32,594 bases of DNA from Ectothiorhodospiraceae bacterium (GTDB lineage Bacteria; Pseudomonadota; Gammaproteobacteria; Nitrococcales; Aquisalimonadaceae). How positions within the stretch are numbered: the stretch's first letter is position 1; every line of letters starts with the position of its first letter. The notes beneath the pieces are model-generated. The model was not told the DNA's origin. It ran no database searches and was given only the letters and a program-made list of their open reading frames with translations. Below are positions 1 to 9,471 of this stretch, piece by piece. Made by a program: the position numbers and the translations under genes. The stretch covers positions 1-32,594 of the forward strand of contig SLCE01000090.1 in the NCBI GenBank assembly GCA_007125985.1, in the 5' to 3' direction.

Positions 1-756
1 CCGGACCAGAAACCGGCGGCCCGGGAACAGGTGTGCGGCGCGCTGCAGGCAGGCGGTTTCGGTCACCGGGAGGTGATTGTCCGCGTCAACAGCCTGGATA
101 CCTCCTGGGGCCAGGACGATCTGGAGGCCGTGGCGCAACACCCCCTTGATGCAGTGCTGCTTCCCAAGATCAGTGAAGTGGAGGATGTCACGCGAGCGCT
201 GGAAGTGCTGGACCAGGCGGGCGCGCCAGAGGAGTTGGCGATCTGGATCATGGCAGAGACGCCGCTGGGCATTCTCAACATCCAGGACATCTGTCGTTCA
301 TCGCCACGACTGGAGGTTCTGGTCATGGGCACCTCCGATCTGGCGCGGGATCTACGTGTGCGCCATACAGCCGACCGGGTGGGCCTGCTGGCCGCCCTTT
401 CCCGTTGCATGCTGGCGGCCCGTGCCTATGGCTTGGAGATTCTCGACGGCGTCTACCTGGACCTGCACAACGCGGAAGGCTTCCGCGATGCCTGCTTCCA
501 GGGGCGGGATCTCGGCTTCGACGGAAAAACCTGCATCCACCCCACCCAACTGCAGGTGGCAAATGAGGTTTTCAGCCCCACACGGCTGGACGTGGAACAC
601 GCCAAGGAGGTGATTGCGGCCTGGAGGCAGGCCGAGGCCGAGGGACGGGGCGTGGTGGTGGTGAACGGGAAAATGGTGGAATCCCTGCACGTGGAGGACG
701 CCGAGCGCGTTCTTCGTTTGCACGAGGCGATTGAGCAGGGACACAACCAAGGCTAA
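1..756 (+). CDS. HpcH/HpaI (CitE-like) aldolase/citrate lyase family protein, 5'-truncated by the window edge
   Basis: Frame is open from base 1 (PDQKPAAREQVCGALQAGGFGHREVIVRVNSLDT). Motifs VRVNSLDT, LLPKISEVEDV, AETPLGILN, LGFDGKTCIHPTQ are typical of CitE/CoA-ester lyases. Confidence 0.85.
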   Translation, partial: PDQKPAAREQVCGALQAGGFGHREVIVRVNSLDTSWGQDDLEAVAQHPLDAVLLPKISEVEDVTRALEVLDQAGAPEELAIWIMAETPLGILNIQDICRSSPRLEVLVMGTSDLARDLRVRHTADRVGLLAALSRCMLAARAYGLEILDGVYLDLHNAEGFRDACFQGRDLGFDGKTCIHPTQLQVANEVFSPTRLDVEHAKEVIAAWRQAEAEGRGVVVVNGKMVESLHVEDAERVLRLHEAIEQGHNQG

Positions 757-3506
757 CAACTCCGGGTTTGGTTGCCAACAGCCCGGCGTCGTTGCAGCCA
801 CCAAACCAACGCCAGCAGGGCCAGCGCCGGCAGGAAAAACCATCGGGAGTCCGGCCGCTCGGCCGGGGTCAGCACCTCGGTGATGCGCTGCCCATTGGCA
901 ATGCCCACACGGTCCGCCTGGCTGCCATAGCTGACACTCGACACCTGTACCTGCTCACCAAAGGCCATCACCAGCACGCCGGCCCCCTGCAACCGGTCAA
1001 AGCCATCACCCTCGTCATCCACGCGCAACATCACCAGGCGCGATACATCCCGCCCTTCACTGTCCATGCCTTCCACCCGGAAGCGCAGACGATCGCCGCC
1101 ATCCAGCGCGCTCACATACTCCACGGCCTCATGCGCCGGCAAGGCATCAAATTCCGGCGCGACACGGTCCATCCAGTAGCCGGGGCGGAACAGGGTGAAC
1201 GCGATGAGCAGCAGAGCCGCCACCTCATACCAGCGCGTACGCACCACGAAGTACCCCTGGGTGGCCGCCGCGAACACCAGCATGGCAATGGTGGCGCTGA
1301 CAAAGGTCAGCACCAGATCCCAGGCGCTGTCGATACCGATCAACAGCAACTGCGTATTGAAGATAAACAGAAACGGTAGGGCCACCGTGCGCAGACTGTA
1401 GTAGAAGGCATGGATCCCGGTGCGTATCGGGTCGCCCCGCGCCACGGCGGCCGCGGCAAAGGATGCCAGCCCCACCGGCGGCGTCACATCCGCCATGATG
1501 CCGAAGTAGAACACAAACAGATGGACCGCAATCAGCGGCACCAATAATCCGGCCTGCGCTCCCAGATCCACCACCACCGGCGCCATCAGGCTGGCGACGA
1601 TGATGTAGTTGGCGGTGGTGGGCAGGCCGAGGCCCAGCACCAGGCTGAGCACCGCCACCAGTATGAGCATCAACATCAGATTGCCGCCGGAAATCACCTC
1701 CACCACCTGCGTCAGCACCAGTCCAACGCCGGTCATCGCAACAGTGCCGACAATGATCCCCGCCGCCGCCGTGGCAACGCCGATGCCCACCATATTCCGC
1801 GCCCCCTGCACCATACCGTCCAGCAGATCCCGTACACCCTGCCAGGCGGCCTCCCCGTAACGGCCGCGGCGGCGTAACAGATTGAGCAAGGGCCGTTGCG
1901 TCAAGAGAATGAAGATCAGGAAACTCACCGCCCAGAACGCGGACAGGCCCGGCGACAGCCGTTCCACGATCAATGCCCAGATCAGCACCACGATGGGCAG
2001 GATGAAGTGCAGGCCGCTGTTGATGGTGGGGCCCGGTGCAGGGAGTACGTAGACCGGCTTGGACGGGTCGTCGTGCGGCAATTCCGGATAACGTGCGGCG
2101 TTCCACAGCAGCCCCAAGTAGCTTGCGAGCACCAGCACACCAATCATCACGTTGGCGGCCGGGCCAAAGACGGTGCGCGTCCAGCCGATACCGTAGTACA
2201 CCAGGGCCGAGAGCACGATCAGCCCCACCAGCACCGTGGCAAAGGTGAACAGCTTTTGGTAAAGAGGCGTCACCACCCGCGGCGGAATGCCGCGCATGTC
2301 CGCCTTGAGCGCCTCCAGGTGCACGATGTAAAGCAGCGCGATATACGAAATGACCGCCGGCAGGAAAGCATGGCGGATCACCTCCAGATAGGTGATGCCC
2401 ACATACTCCACCATCAGAAACGCGGCAGCCCCCATCACCGGCGGCATCAACTGGCCATTCACGGAGCTGGCCACTTCCACGGCACCGGCCTTCTCTGCCC
2501 GAAACCCGACTCGCTTCATCAACGGAATCGTGAACGTCCCCGTGGTGACCGTATTCGCAATCGACGAGCCGGAAATCACCCCGGTCATGCCCGAGGCCAC
2601 CACCGCCGCCTTCGCCGGCCCGCCGCGCAGATGGCCCAACAGAGAGAAAGCCACCTGGATAAAGTAGTTGCCGGCACCGGCCCGATCCAGCAGCGCGCCG
2701 AAGAGCACGAACAGGAACACGAAACTGGTGGACACACCCAGGGCGATACCGAACACGCCCTCGCTGGAGAGCCAGAACTGGGACGCTGCGCGCGAGAACG
2801 AGGCACCCCGGTGGGCAATCAGGTCGGGCATGTACGGCCCGCCAAATGTATACACCAGAAACACCAGGGCAATCATGGCCAACGCGGGCCCCAGTGACCG
2901 CCGCGCTGCTTCCAGCAGCGTGATCATACCCACGCCGGCCACCATCAGATCCGCCAATACGGGCCGTCCGGGGCGGCCGGCAAGCTCTGTGTGGAAGAGG
3001 TAAAGATAGAAAGCCGAACAACCGGCAGCAATGGCCAGCAACCAGTCCAACAGCGGAATGCGGCGGGCATCCTTCTCCAGTATGCCGCCCAGCGCCACGG
3101 CAACCAGCGTCCCGGCCAGCACCAGCAGCACGGACACATGGGGCGTGCCCGGCAACGCCCGCCCCTGCCCCGAAAGCAGCGCAGCCCATAACGTCAGCGC
3201 CGCGAACACCAGATACAAAACCGGTGCGACGCCAAACCGCCCCTGGCTGCGCCGGCCGGGGAACAGCAGATAAACCAGCAACAGGGCGAAGGTCAGGTGA
3301 ATGGCCCGGGCCTGTGTATCGGGAAACATCCCGAAGCCGACCATGAACGGCAACGGCGAGGCAATCCAGAGCTGGAAACAGGACCAGGCCAGTGCCACAA
3401 GGTAAATGAAGCGGGCGGTGAGCCCCTGTGGATGGCGCTCACCGCCCTCAAGGTTGGCCAGGCGCTTCGCGGCCTCGTCACCCGACAGCGTGTTCGATTC
3501 CGTCAC
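753..3506 (-). CDS. TRAP transporter permease, fused 4TM/12TM (DctQM-type, TAXI-associated), with a C-terminal extension
   Basis: 917 aa with many TM segments. Contains GLPTTANYIIVASLMAPVVVDLG and FYFGIMADVTPPVGLASFAAAAVARGDP, characteristic of fused TRAP permeases. Adjacent to a TAXI binding protein. Confidence 0.92.
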   Translation of the reverse strand: MTESNTLSGDEAAKRLANLEGGERHPQGLTARFIYLVALAWSCFQLWIASPLPFMVGFGMFPDTQARAIHLTFALLLVYLLFPGRRSQGRFGVAPVLYLVFAALTLWAALLSGQGRALPGTPHVSVLLVLAGTLVAVALGGILEKDARRIPLLDWLLAIAAGCSAFYLYLFHTELAGRPGRPVLADLMVAGVGMITLLEAARRSLGPALAMIALVFLVYTFGGPYMPDLIAHRGASFSRAASQFWLSSEGVFGIALGVSTSFVFLFVLFGALLDRAGAGNYFIQVAFSLLGHLRGGPAKAAVVASGMTGVISGSSIANTVTTGTFTIPLMKRVGFRAEKAGAVEVASSVNGQLMPPVMGAAAFLMVEYVGITYLEVIRHAFLPAVISYIALLYIVHLEALKADMRGIPPRVVTPLYQKLFTFATVLVGLIVLSALVYYGIGWTRTVFGPAANVMIGVLVLASYLGLLWNAARYPELPHDDPSKPVYVLPAPGPTINSGLHFILPIVVLIWALIVERLSPGLSAFWAVSFLIFILLTQRPLLNLLRRRGRYGEAAWQGVRDLLDGMVQGARNMVGIGVATAAAGIIVGTVAMTGVGLVLTQVVEVISGGNLMLMLILVAVLSLVLGLGLPTTANYIIVASLMAPVVVDLGAQAGLLVPLIAVHLFVFYFGIMADVTPPVGLASFAAAAVARGDPIRTGIHAFYYSLRTVALPFLFIFNTQLLLIGIDSAWDLVLTFVSATIAMLVFAAATQGYFVVRTRWYEVAALLLIAFTLFRPGYWMDRVAPEFDALPAHEAVEYVSALDGGDRLRFRVEGMDSEGRDVSRLVMLRVDDEGDGFDRLQGAGVLVMAFGEQVQVSSVSYGSQADRVGIANGQRITEVLTPAERPDSRWFFLPALALLALVWWLQRRRAVGNQTRSC

Positions 3507-3528
3507 GCACGCTCCCTCGACAGACTAG

Positions 3529-3553
3529 CCCTCCGGCCGGCGGAGCCGGAGGG
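3529..3553. promoter_or_regulatory. Intergenic stem-loop between binding-protein and permease genes
   Basis: CCCTCCGGC (3529-3537), 7 nt loop, GCCGGAGGG (3545-3553): perfect 9 bp stem, no T-run. Confidence 0.6.
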
Positions 3554-3561
3554 TGGCCGCA

Positions 3562-4554
3562 TCAGTCTTCCAGCAGACCCGCCTCACGGAAATACCGCTT
3601 CGCACCCTCATGCATCGGAGCGGACAAGCCCTCGCTGATCATCACCTCGGCTTCCAGAACGCCAAACGCGGGGTGCAGGCCCTTGAACATATCTAGGTTC
3701 TCGAACACCGCCTTCGTGACCTGGTAAACCACCTCTTCCGGTACGTCCGCCCGGGTCACAAAGGTGGCACCCACGCCGAACGTCTCCACGTCCGCGTCAT
3801 GGTTCGGATACATCCCGCCAGGAATCGTGGCATCGAAGTAGTACGGGGTTTCGTTCACCAGCTTGTCCACCGCCTCTCCGGTGACCGGCACCAGCCGTGC
3901 ATCGCAGGTCGCGATGGGCTCCTGGATAGAGCCCGATGGATGCCCCACCGTGAAAAGCACCACGTCAATGCGGTTGTCGCACAGCGCAGCCGCCTGCTCC
4001 CGTGATGGCAATTCGGAGGCCAGCGAGAAGTCATCCATCGTCCAGCCGTAGACCTCCATCAGGCGCTCCACCGTACCCCGCTGACCGGAACCGGGGTTAC
4101 CCACGTTCACACGCTTGCCCTTGATGTCGTCAAAGCTGCTGATGTTTGCATCCGGCCGCGCCACAACAGTAAAGGGCTCCGGGTGCAGTGAGAATACCGC
4201 GCGCAGGTCCTCATTCGCGCCCTGATCCGCAAACTGATCCGTTCCGTTGTAGGCATGGTATTGCCAGTCAGACTGCACCACACCGAACTCCAGGTCGCCC
4301 TCGGCAAGCGCGTTCAGGTTGTAAATTGAGCCAGCCGTGCTCTCCGCCGAACAACGGATGCCATGCTCGCTGCGGCCGCGGTTGACCAGGCTGCAGATCG
4401 CCCCGCCTGTGGGGTAGTAAACCCCGGTCACGCCACCGGTGCCGATGGTGGTAAAACGTTGCTCAGCCTGCGCGGTACTGGCGAAGGCACCTGCTGCGAT
4501 CAGCAAACCTGCGGCCGCCAGGCCCGCGATTCGGTGCACATTGTTCTGCGTCAT
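3562..4554 (-). CDS. TAXI family TRAP transporter solute-binding protein
   Basis: Signal peptide [30 protein letters not shown], then [27 protein letters not shown], the hallmark TAXI N-terminus. Upstream of the permease on the same strand. Confidence 0.95.
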   Translation of the reverse strand: MTQNNVHRIAGLAAAGLLIAAGAFASTAQAEQRFTTIGTGGVTGVYYPTGGAICSLVNRGRSEHGIRCSAESTAGSIYNLNALAEGDLEFGVVQSDWQYHAYNGTDQFADQGANEDLRAVFSLHPEPFTVVARPDANISSFDDIKGKRVNVGNPGSGQRGTVERLMEVYGWTMDDFSLASELPSREQAAALCDNRIDVVLFTVGHPSGSIQEPIATCDARLVPVTGEAVDKLVNETPYYFDATIPGGMYPNHDADVETFGVGATFVTRADVPEEVVYQVTKAVFENLDMFKGLHPAFGVLEAEVMISEGLSAPMHEGAKRYFREAGLLED

Positions 4555-4649
4555 GGTTACTCTCCATCCTCTACCGTAGTCCCTTCATACTAACCTTTCA
4601 GGCAACTCTGTCATGCTTCAGCGCAATGCAGGTCTGTGCGATTGGTTAA

Positions 4650-4747
4650 GGAGGCGCTGATCTATTCCCATAGTGCTCTGTGAATCCATTCGCGTGCGCT
4701 GACAAGGCGGCGTTCGCAGGCAATGTGGCCGGACACGCTGCAAAGCC
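4650..4747 (+). mobile_element. Truncated copy of a MITE-like element (left arm only)
   Basis: 4650-4725 aligns ungapped to 28671-28746 (66/76 identical by hand count). ACACGCTGCAAAGCC (4733-4747) matches 28889-28903. Left flank is TTAA. No right terminal repeat is found. Confidence 0.65.
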
Positions 4748-5180
4748 TACAAACGACCACGCCGCGGCGCTGGCGCCGACCAGATAGGCTACCTGGCCTC
4801 AGAGTGTTACCCGGGCGCCCCTGTCGTCTTGGAACATTTCAGTTTCATGGTAGCTCGAAACAACCCCGAACCAATACCAGAGTTGGGCTGCAGGTGCCTG
4901 AGACACATTCTCGCGAGTTGATACGGCTCAGCGGACCCGTTACCGAACGCTCCGGTGATCTATGCGTACTGAGTCACCCGGACCTCGTTGGGTTTGCCCG
5001 AATCAACGCCTTTTCGGACTTCGTCACGGAGGGCATAAGGGCAAGGCTACAACTTTGGGCTGAATGAGGCAGCAGCGGTTTATCGCGGATGTCCCAAACT
5101 GCGCGGGCGCCGGAAGGGTGTGCCATGCTGAGATTGTATGTTCTGAATAGGTGATTCCGCCATCAAGGAGGGCAATCGGT

Positions 5181-6263
5181 ATGGCACAAATGATGAAAGC
5201 CGCTGTATTCGTCGAACCCGGTCGGATCGAGATCGATGACAAGCCTGTTCCGGATGTGGGTCCGAACGACGCCCTGATCCGGGTAACCACCACGACCATC
5301 TGCGGCACCGACGTCCATATTCTCAAGGGCGAGTATCCGGTGAAAAAGGGTCTGACCGTCGGGCATGAGCCGGTCGGCGTGATCGAGAAGCTCGGTTCCA
5401 GCGTCACCGGATACTCGGAAGGACAACGGGTGATTGCCGGCGCCATCTGCCCCAGTTTTACCTCCTATGCCTGCCAGGACGGCTGCGCCGCCCAGGATGG
5501 AGGCCATACCGGACATGGCTACAAGCCGATGGGCGGCTGGCGCTTCGGCAATACCATCGACGGCGCCCAGGCCGAGTATCTGGTGGTCCCGGACGCCCAG
5601 GCCAACCTCGCGCCGGTTCCCGATGGTCTGAGCGACGAACAGGTACTGATGTGCCCGGACATCATGTCCACCGGATTCGCCGGGGCCGAAGCCGCCGGTA
5701 TCCGCATAGGCGACTCGGTGGCAATCTTCGCCCAAGGGCCCATCGGACTCTGTGCCACAGCCGGTGCCCGGCTGCGCGGTGCCGGAATGATCATCGCCGT
5801 GGATGGTGTCGACGAGCGGCTAAACATGGCGAAACAGCTTGGCGCCGATGTCACCTTGGACTTCCGCAAAGTGGATGTCGTGGACGAGATCCTCAAACTC
5901 ACTGGCGGGCGTGGTGTGGATGCCTCGATTGAGGCCCTTGGGCTGCAGAGTACCTTCGAGGCCGCACTGCGCGTCATCAAGCCCGGGGGCACACTGTCCA
6001 GCCTCGGTGTCTACTCCGAGGATCTGCAGATCCCCCTAGGCGCCTTTGCCGCCGGCCTCGGCGATCACAAGATCGTCACCTCGCTATGCCCGGGCGGTAA
6101 GGAACGCATGCGCCGCCTGATGCAGATGATCGACACCGGGCGCATTGATCTCGGCCCCATGGTGACGCATCACTATGGCTTGGATGACATTGCAGAGGCC
6201 TATGACCTCTTCTCTCATCAGCGCGACGGTGTTCTCAAGGTAGCGATCAGACCCGGTCAGTAA
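5181..6263 (+). CDS. Zinc-dependent alcohol dehydrogenase family protein
   Basis: MKAAVFVEPGRIEIDDKPVPDVGPNDALIRVTTTTICGTDVHILKGEYPV...GHEPVGVIEKLG: MDR-type Zn ADH. SD AAGGAGGG 9 nt upstream of ATG 5181. Confidence 0.93.
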   Translation: MAQMMKAAVFVEPGRIEIDDKPVPDVGPNDALIRVTTTTICGTDVHILKGEYPVKKGLTVGHEPVGVIEKLGSSVTGYSEGQRVIAGAICPSFTSYACQDGCAAQDGGHTGHGYKPMGGWRFGNTIDGAQAEYLVVPDAQANLAPVPDGLSDEQVLMCPDIMSTGFAGAEAAGIRIGDSVAIFAQGPIGLCATAGARLRGAGMIIAVDGVDERLNMAKQLGADVTLDFRKVDVVDEILKLTGGRGVDASIEALGLQSTFEAALRVIKPGGTLSSLGVYSEDLQIPLGAFAAGLGDHKIVTSLCPGGKERMRRLMQMIDTGRIDLGPMVTHHYGLDDIAEAYDLFSHQRDGVLKVAIRPGQ

Positions 6264-6294
6264 GTGGCGGTCCCTGGACTTCCCCCGGACGCGG

Positions 6295-6705
6295 CTACCG
6301 GCTTCTGGTTTTGCCCAGACGCTTGGCGTTCGCACGCGCGCGCCGGCGTACTGGCGCGATGCCCGCATTCAGAACACCCATCGCGGCGCTTTGGACTTGC
6401 TGCATGGAGTCGGCAAGCGATGGCCGACCACCGAACCAGGGGCTCCACCAGGACCGCATGAGCGAAAGCGTCAACGCCTGATTGGCATACAGCATCTGCC
6501 ATGCCATGGCGTTCCAGGATTCCCCGAACGCGGCGACTTTTTCGGCGCCCATGCGGCGAAACTCGCCCCGATCCCGGGAGGTTGGATTGGCCCCGGAGGT
6601 AGCCATCCTGGCTACCCGATGCGCGATAACCTGAGGGACCGCAAGCGCAAGTGCCGCTGTCTGTGTGGCCATACGTTTTCTGCTTTGGCGTGTAGAAGTT
6701 GACAT
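6295..6705 (-). CDS. Phasin-like (PHA granule-associated) protein
   Basis: Start chosen at ATG 6705 (MSTSTRQSRKRM). Phasin-like helical segment EKVAAFGESWNAMAWQMLYANQALTLSLMRSWWSPW and a very basic C-terminus (RRRARANAKRLGKTRSR). Confidence 0.55.
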   Translation of the reverse strand: MSTSTRQSRKRMATQTAALALAVPQVIAHRVARMATSGANPTSRDRGEFRRMGAEKVAAFGESWNAMAWQMLYANQALTLSLMRSWWSPWFGGRPSLADSMQQVQSAAMGVLNAGIAPVRRRARANAKRLGKTRSR

Positions 6706-6966
6706 TACGTTGTCTCCGAAGAAGGAGTAGCACTCCTGACGAGGTGTGTGGCGCGCCGCCACGCATCGCGTGAGCGGGTCGGGATGCACGTGAAGCTAGC
6801 CCATTGATGGGGCGCGGTCGGTGCGGCGGCGCACGTAGGCTGGATGCCATCGCCGCGACGGAGAAATTGATCGAAATGCACGCGACGTTTCACAGTCGCT
6901 CCAGGGCGTCGTAGAGTGAAGGTAGAGTGCTTTTCCTTGGTTGCGGATACCGCGAGGAGAACAGCC

Positions 6967-8289
6967 GTGAACGAAACCCAGGGGCGCCGCCGGAAACGCA
7001 GCAACGGGCCGGACATCCATTTGAATCTGAATGTGCGCGGGCTGGGCCAGTCCGCGACCCTCGCCATCAATGAGCGCTCCGCCGCACTGGCCGCATCAGG
7101 TCATCAGGTCTACCGCTTCGGTCTCGGTCAGTCACCCTTCCCCGTTCCGGCGCCGGTGGAGGCGGAGCTGAAAAACAATGCCCACCAGAAGGATTACCTG
7201 CCGGTGCGGGGACTACGCAGCCTCCGGGAAGCTGTGGCGGATTTTCATCGCCGCACCCAGGGCGTGGAGTTCACCGCCGATGATATTCTGATCGGACCCG
7301 GCTCCAAGGAACTGATGTTCATCCTACAGCTGGTCTACTACGGGGACTTGGTCATTCCCACGCCGAGTTGGGTTTCCTATGCGCCACAGGCGCACATAAT
7401 CGGCCGCCAGATCCGCTGGGTGGAAACCCGGGCGGAGCATGATTGGCGGCTGTTGGCCGAAGACCTGGAAACGCTGTGCGAGCGCGATCCGACGCGACCA
7501 CGCATCCTGATTCTGAACTATCCGAACAACCCCACGGGCGACAGCTATACCGCCGACGAACTGCGCGGGCTGGCGGCCGTGGCGCGCAAATACCGTGTGG
7601 TTCTTCTGTCGGATGAAATCTACGGTGAAGTGCATCACCGTGGCCAACACGTCTCGGTGGCCCGCTATTATCCGGAAGGCACCATCATCAGCAGCGGGCT
7701 GAGCAAGTGGTGTGGAGCCGGAGGCTGGCGGCTGGGCACGTTCGCCGTCCCGCACAATCTGCATTGGCTGCTGGACGCCATGGCCGTCGTGGCCAGCGAA
7801 ACCTTCACGTCCACTGCGGCCCCCATCCAGTACGCCGCCGTCAGGGCTTTTCAGGGCGGTACTGAGATAGAGACGTACCTGCAGCGATCCCGGCGCATTC
7901 TGCGCGCGCTCGGTGGGCATTGCTGGAAACGCCTGCGCAAGGGGGCACGGCTCACCCTGCCGCGCCCGAAAGGCGGGTTTTACCTGTTCCCGGATTTCGG
8001 TCCCCATCGGGAGGCCCTGGCGAAGCGCGGTATACGTACCAGCGACTCCCTTTGCGAGGCGCTGCTGGAGGAAACCGGCGTGGCCACCCTACCCGGCAGC
8101 GCCTTTGGGCGCCCGCCCGGCGAGCTCACGGCCCGCCTCGCCTATGTGGATTTTGACGGCGCCCGGGTGCTTGCAGCGCTGGATGACATGCCCCCAGGGC
8201 AGGAGCTGCGCATTGATTTCCTGTCCACGTATTGCCCGAAAGTGGTGGACGGCGTGGACGCGATCGTGGAGTGGGTCCGCCGGCTTTAA
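6967..8289 (+). CDS. Pyridoxal phosphate-dependent aminotransferase (class I/II)
   Basis: NYPNNPTGDSYTADEL, LLSDEIYGEVHH and the PLP-lysine motif SSGLSKWCGAGGWRLG. Likely GTG start at 6967 after AGGAGAACAGCC. Confidence 0.92.
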   Translation: MNETQGRRRKRSNGPDIHLNLNVRGLGQSATLAINERSAALAASGHQVYRFGLGQSPFPVPAPVEAELKNNAHQKDYLPVRGLRSLREAVADFHRRTQGVEFTADDILIGPGSKELMFILQLVYYGDLVIPTPSWVSYAPQAHIIGRQIRWVETRAEHDWRLLAEDLETLCERDPTRPRILILNYPNNPTGDSYTADELRGLAAVARKYRVVLLSDEIYGEVHHRGQHVSVARYYPEGTIISSGLSKWCGAGGWRLGTFAVPHNLHWLLDAMAVVASETFTSTAAPIQYAAVRAFQGGTEIETYLQRSRRILRALGGHCWKRLRKGARLTLPRPKGGFYLFPDFGPHREALAKRGIRTSDSLCEALLEETGVATLPGSAFGRPPGELTARLAYVDFDGARVLAALDDMPPGQELRIDFLSTYCPKVVDGVDAIVEWVRRL

Positions 8290-8318
8290 GGAAGCGCTTT
8301 AATCCGAGTGCCGGGGCG

Positions 8319-9464
8319 TCACCCGGCGCTCAGCTCATCCAAGCGGCACAGAACCCGGTTTCTGCCCTGCCTCTTGGCCCCATACAGGGCGTTATCGGCT
8401 GCCGCCACCAGCCCGTCCAAGGAGTCACCATCAGTATATGAGGCGACGCCCAGGCTCACAGTCACCGGCGTATGCGCCTCAACGGCCTTGCGGATACGCT
8501 CCGCAACCACCTGGGCACCCGCCAAGTCCGTGTGCGGCAGCAGAACCAGGAATTCTTCGCCACCGTAGCGAAACGCCTGATCCGCCGCGCGCAGTTCATT
8601 GCGCAAGATGGCGGCAAGTTGCATCAGCAATTTATCGCCTTCCGGATGGCCGTAAGTGTCGTTGTAGGCTTTGAAATGGTCGATGTCCAACATGACAATC
8701 GACAGCGCCGTCTGGTACCGGGAAGCATTCTCCATGCCTGCAGCCAATTGCGCCTCCATCAGGCGCCGATTACCCAGGCCGGTCAGCGGATCGCGGATGG
8801 ATTGCTCCTGAACCTCGGCGAACAGCCGCGCATTCTGGATGGCCAGCCCGAACTGATTGGCAATAGCCGAGAAGGTGTCCAGCTGTGCCTGCTCGATGCG
8901 ATAACCTGCGGGCAGATAGCAGAAGAAAACACCCACCACCTGCTCCTTGGCGCGCATCGAAAGCGTCAGGTGTGCTTGTCCCTCACCTGCCGGATGGCGG
9001 AGCGTGCAACGCGGATCACTGGTGCAATCATTGACCAGCACCGCTTCTGCGCCCTCCTTTGCCACGCGGCCGCAGAGGCAGTCGCCCACCCGCATGCCCT
9101 CATGCGCAGCAATGAACTCCTCACTGCCTCCTCGCTCTGCCGCAAGCCGCATGGCGCCATCCGGCTCCACGAGGAAAACGCCCACCGGTCCTGACCCGGT
9201 CTCAGGAAGCGCCTCGGCCATCACATCAAGAAGTTCAGAAAGAAGCTGATCGATATCCCGCGTCCGGATAATCGTGGAAGCAACGCGATAGAGGCTGGAG
9301 AGTTGCTGATTACGCTGTTCCAGAGTGGCCTTCGCCCGCTTGAGTTCAGTCAGTGCGTCTTCCCAAAGGCGGCGCATGCGATCCGCCTGACGCATGCCTT
9401 GCTTCAGCAAGCGGTTCTCCCGCTCCAGCTGTTCGATTCGGCGTGAATCCGGCGAGATGTCCAT
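8319..9464 (-). CDS. GAF-GGDEF diguanylate cyclase
   Basis: N-terminal coiled coil, GAF-like region, DPLTGLGNRRLMEAQL, RAAD I-site 5 residues before GGEEF (RAADQAFRYGGEEFLVLLP), TVSLGVAS. Confidence 0.92.
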   Translation of the reverse strand: MDISPDSRRIEQLERENRLLKQGMRQADRMRRLWEDALTELKRAKATLEQRNQQLSSLYRVASTIIRTRDIDQLLSELLDVMAEALPETGSGPVGVFLVEPDGAMRLAAERGGSEEFIAAHEGMRVGDCLCGRVAKEGAEAVLVNDCTSDPRCTLRHPAGEGQAHLTLSMRAKEQVVGVFFCYLPAGYRIEQAQLDTFSAIANQFGLAIQNARLFAEVQEQSIRDPLTGLGNRRLMEAQLAAGMENASRYQTALSIVMLDIDHFKAYNDTYGHPEGDKLLMQLAAILRNELRAADQAFRYGGEEFLVLLPHTDLAGAQVVAERIRKAVEAHTPVTVSLGVASYTDGDSLDGLVAAADNALYGAKRQGRNRVLCRLDELSAG

Positions 9465-9471
9465 GGCCAGT

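Noticed and set aside
1225-3189. 654 aa minus-strand ORF overlapping the TRAP permease
   Set aside because: Shadow frame of a clear permease gene in high-GC DNA; low-complexity Gly/Arg/His-rich translation with no family motif.
4723-5067. 114 aa ORF in the TAXI-ADH intergenic region
   Set aside because: Begins inside the truncated MITE copy, has no recognisable domain or good SD; treated as non-coding or a scar.
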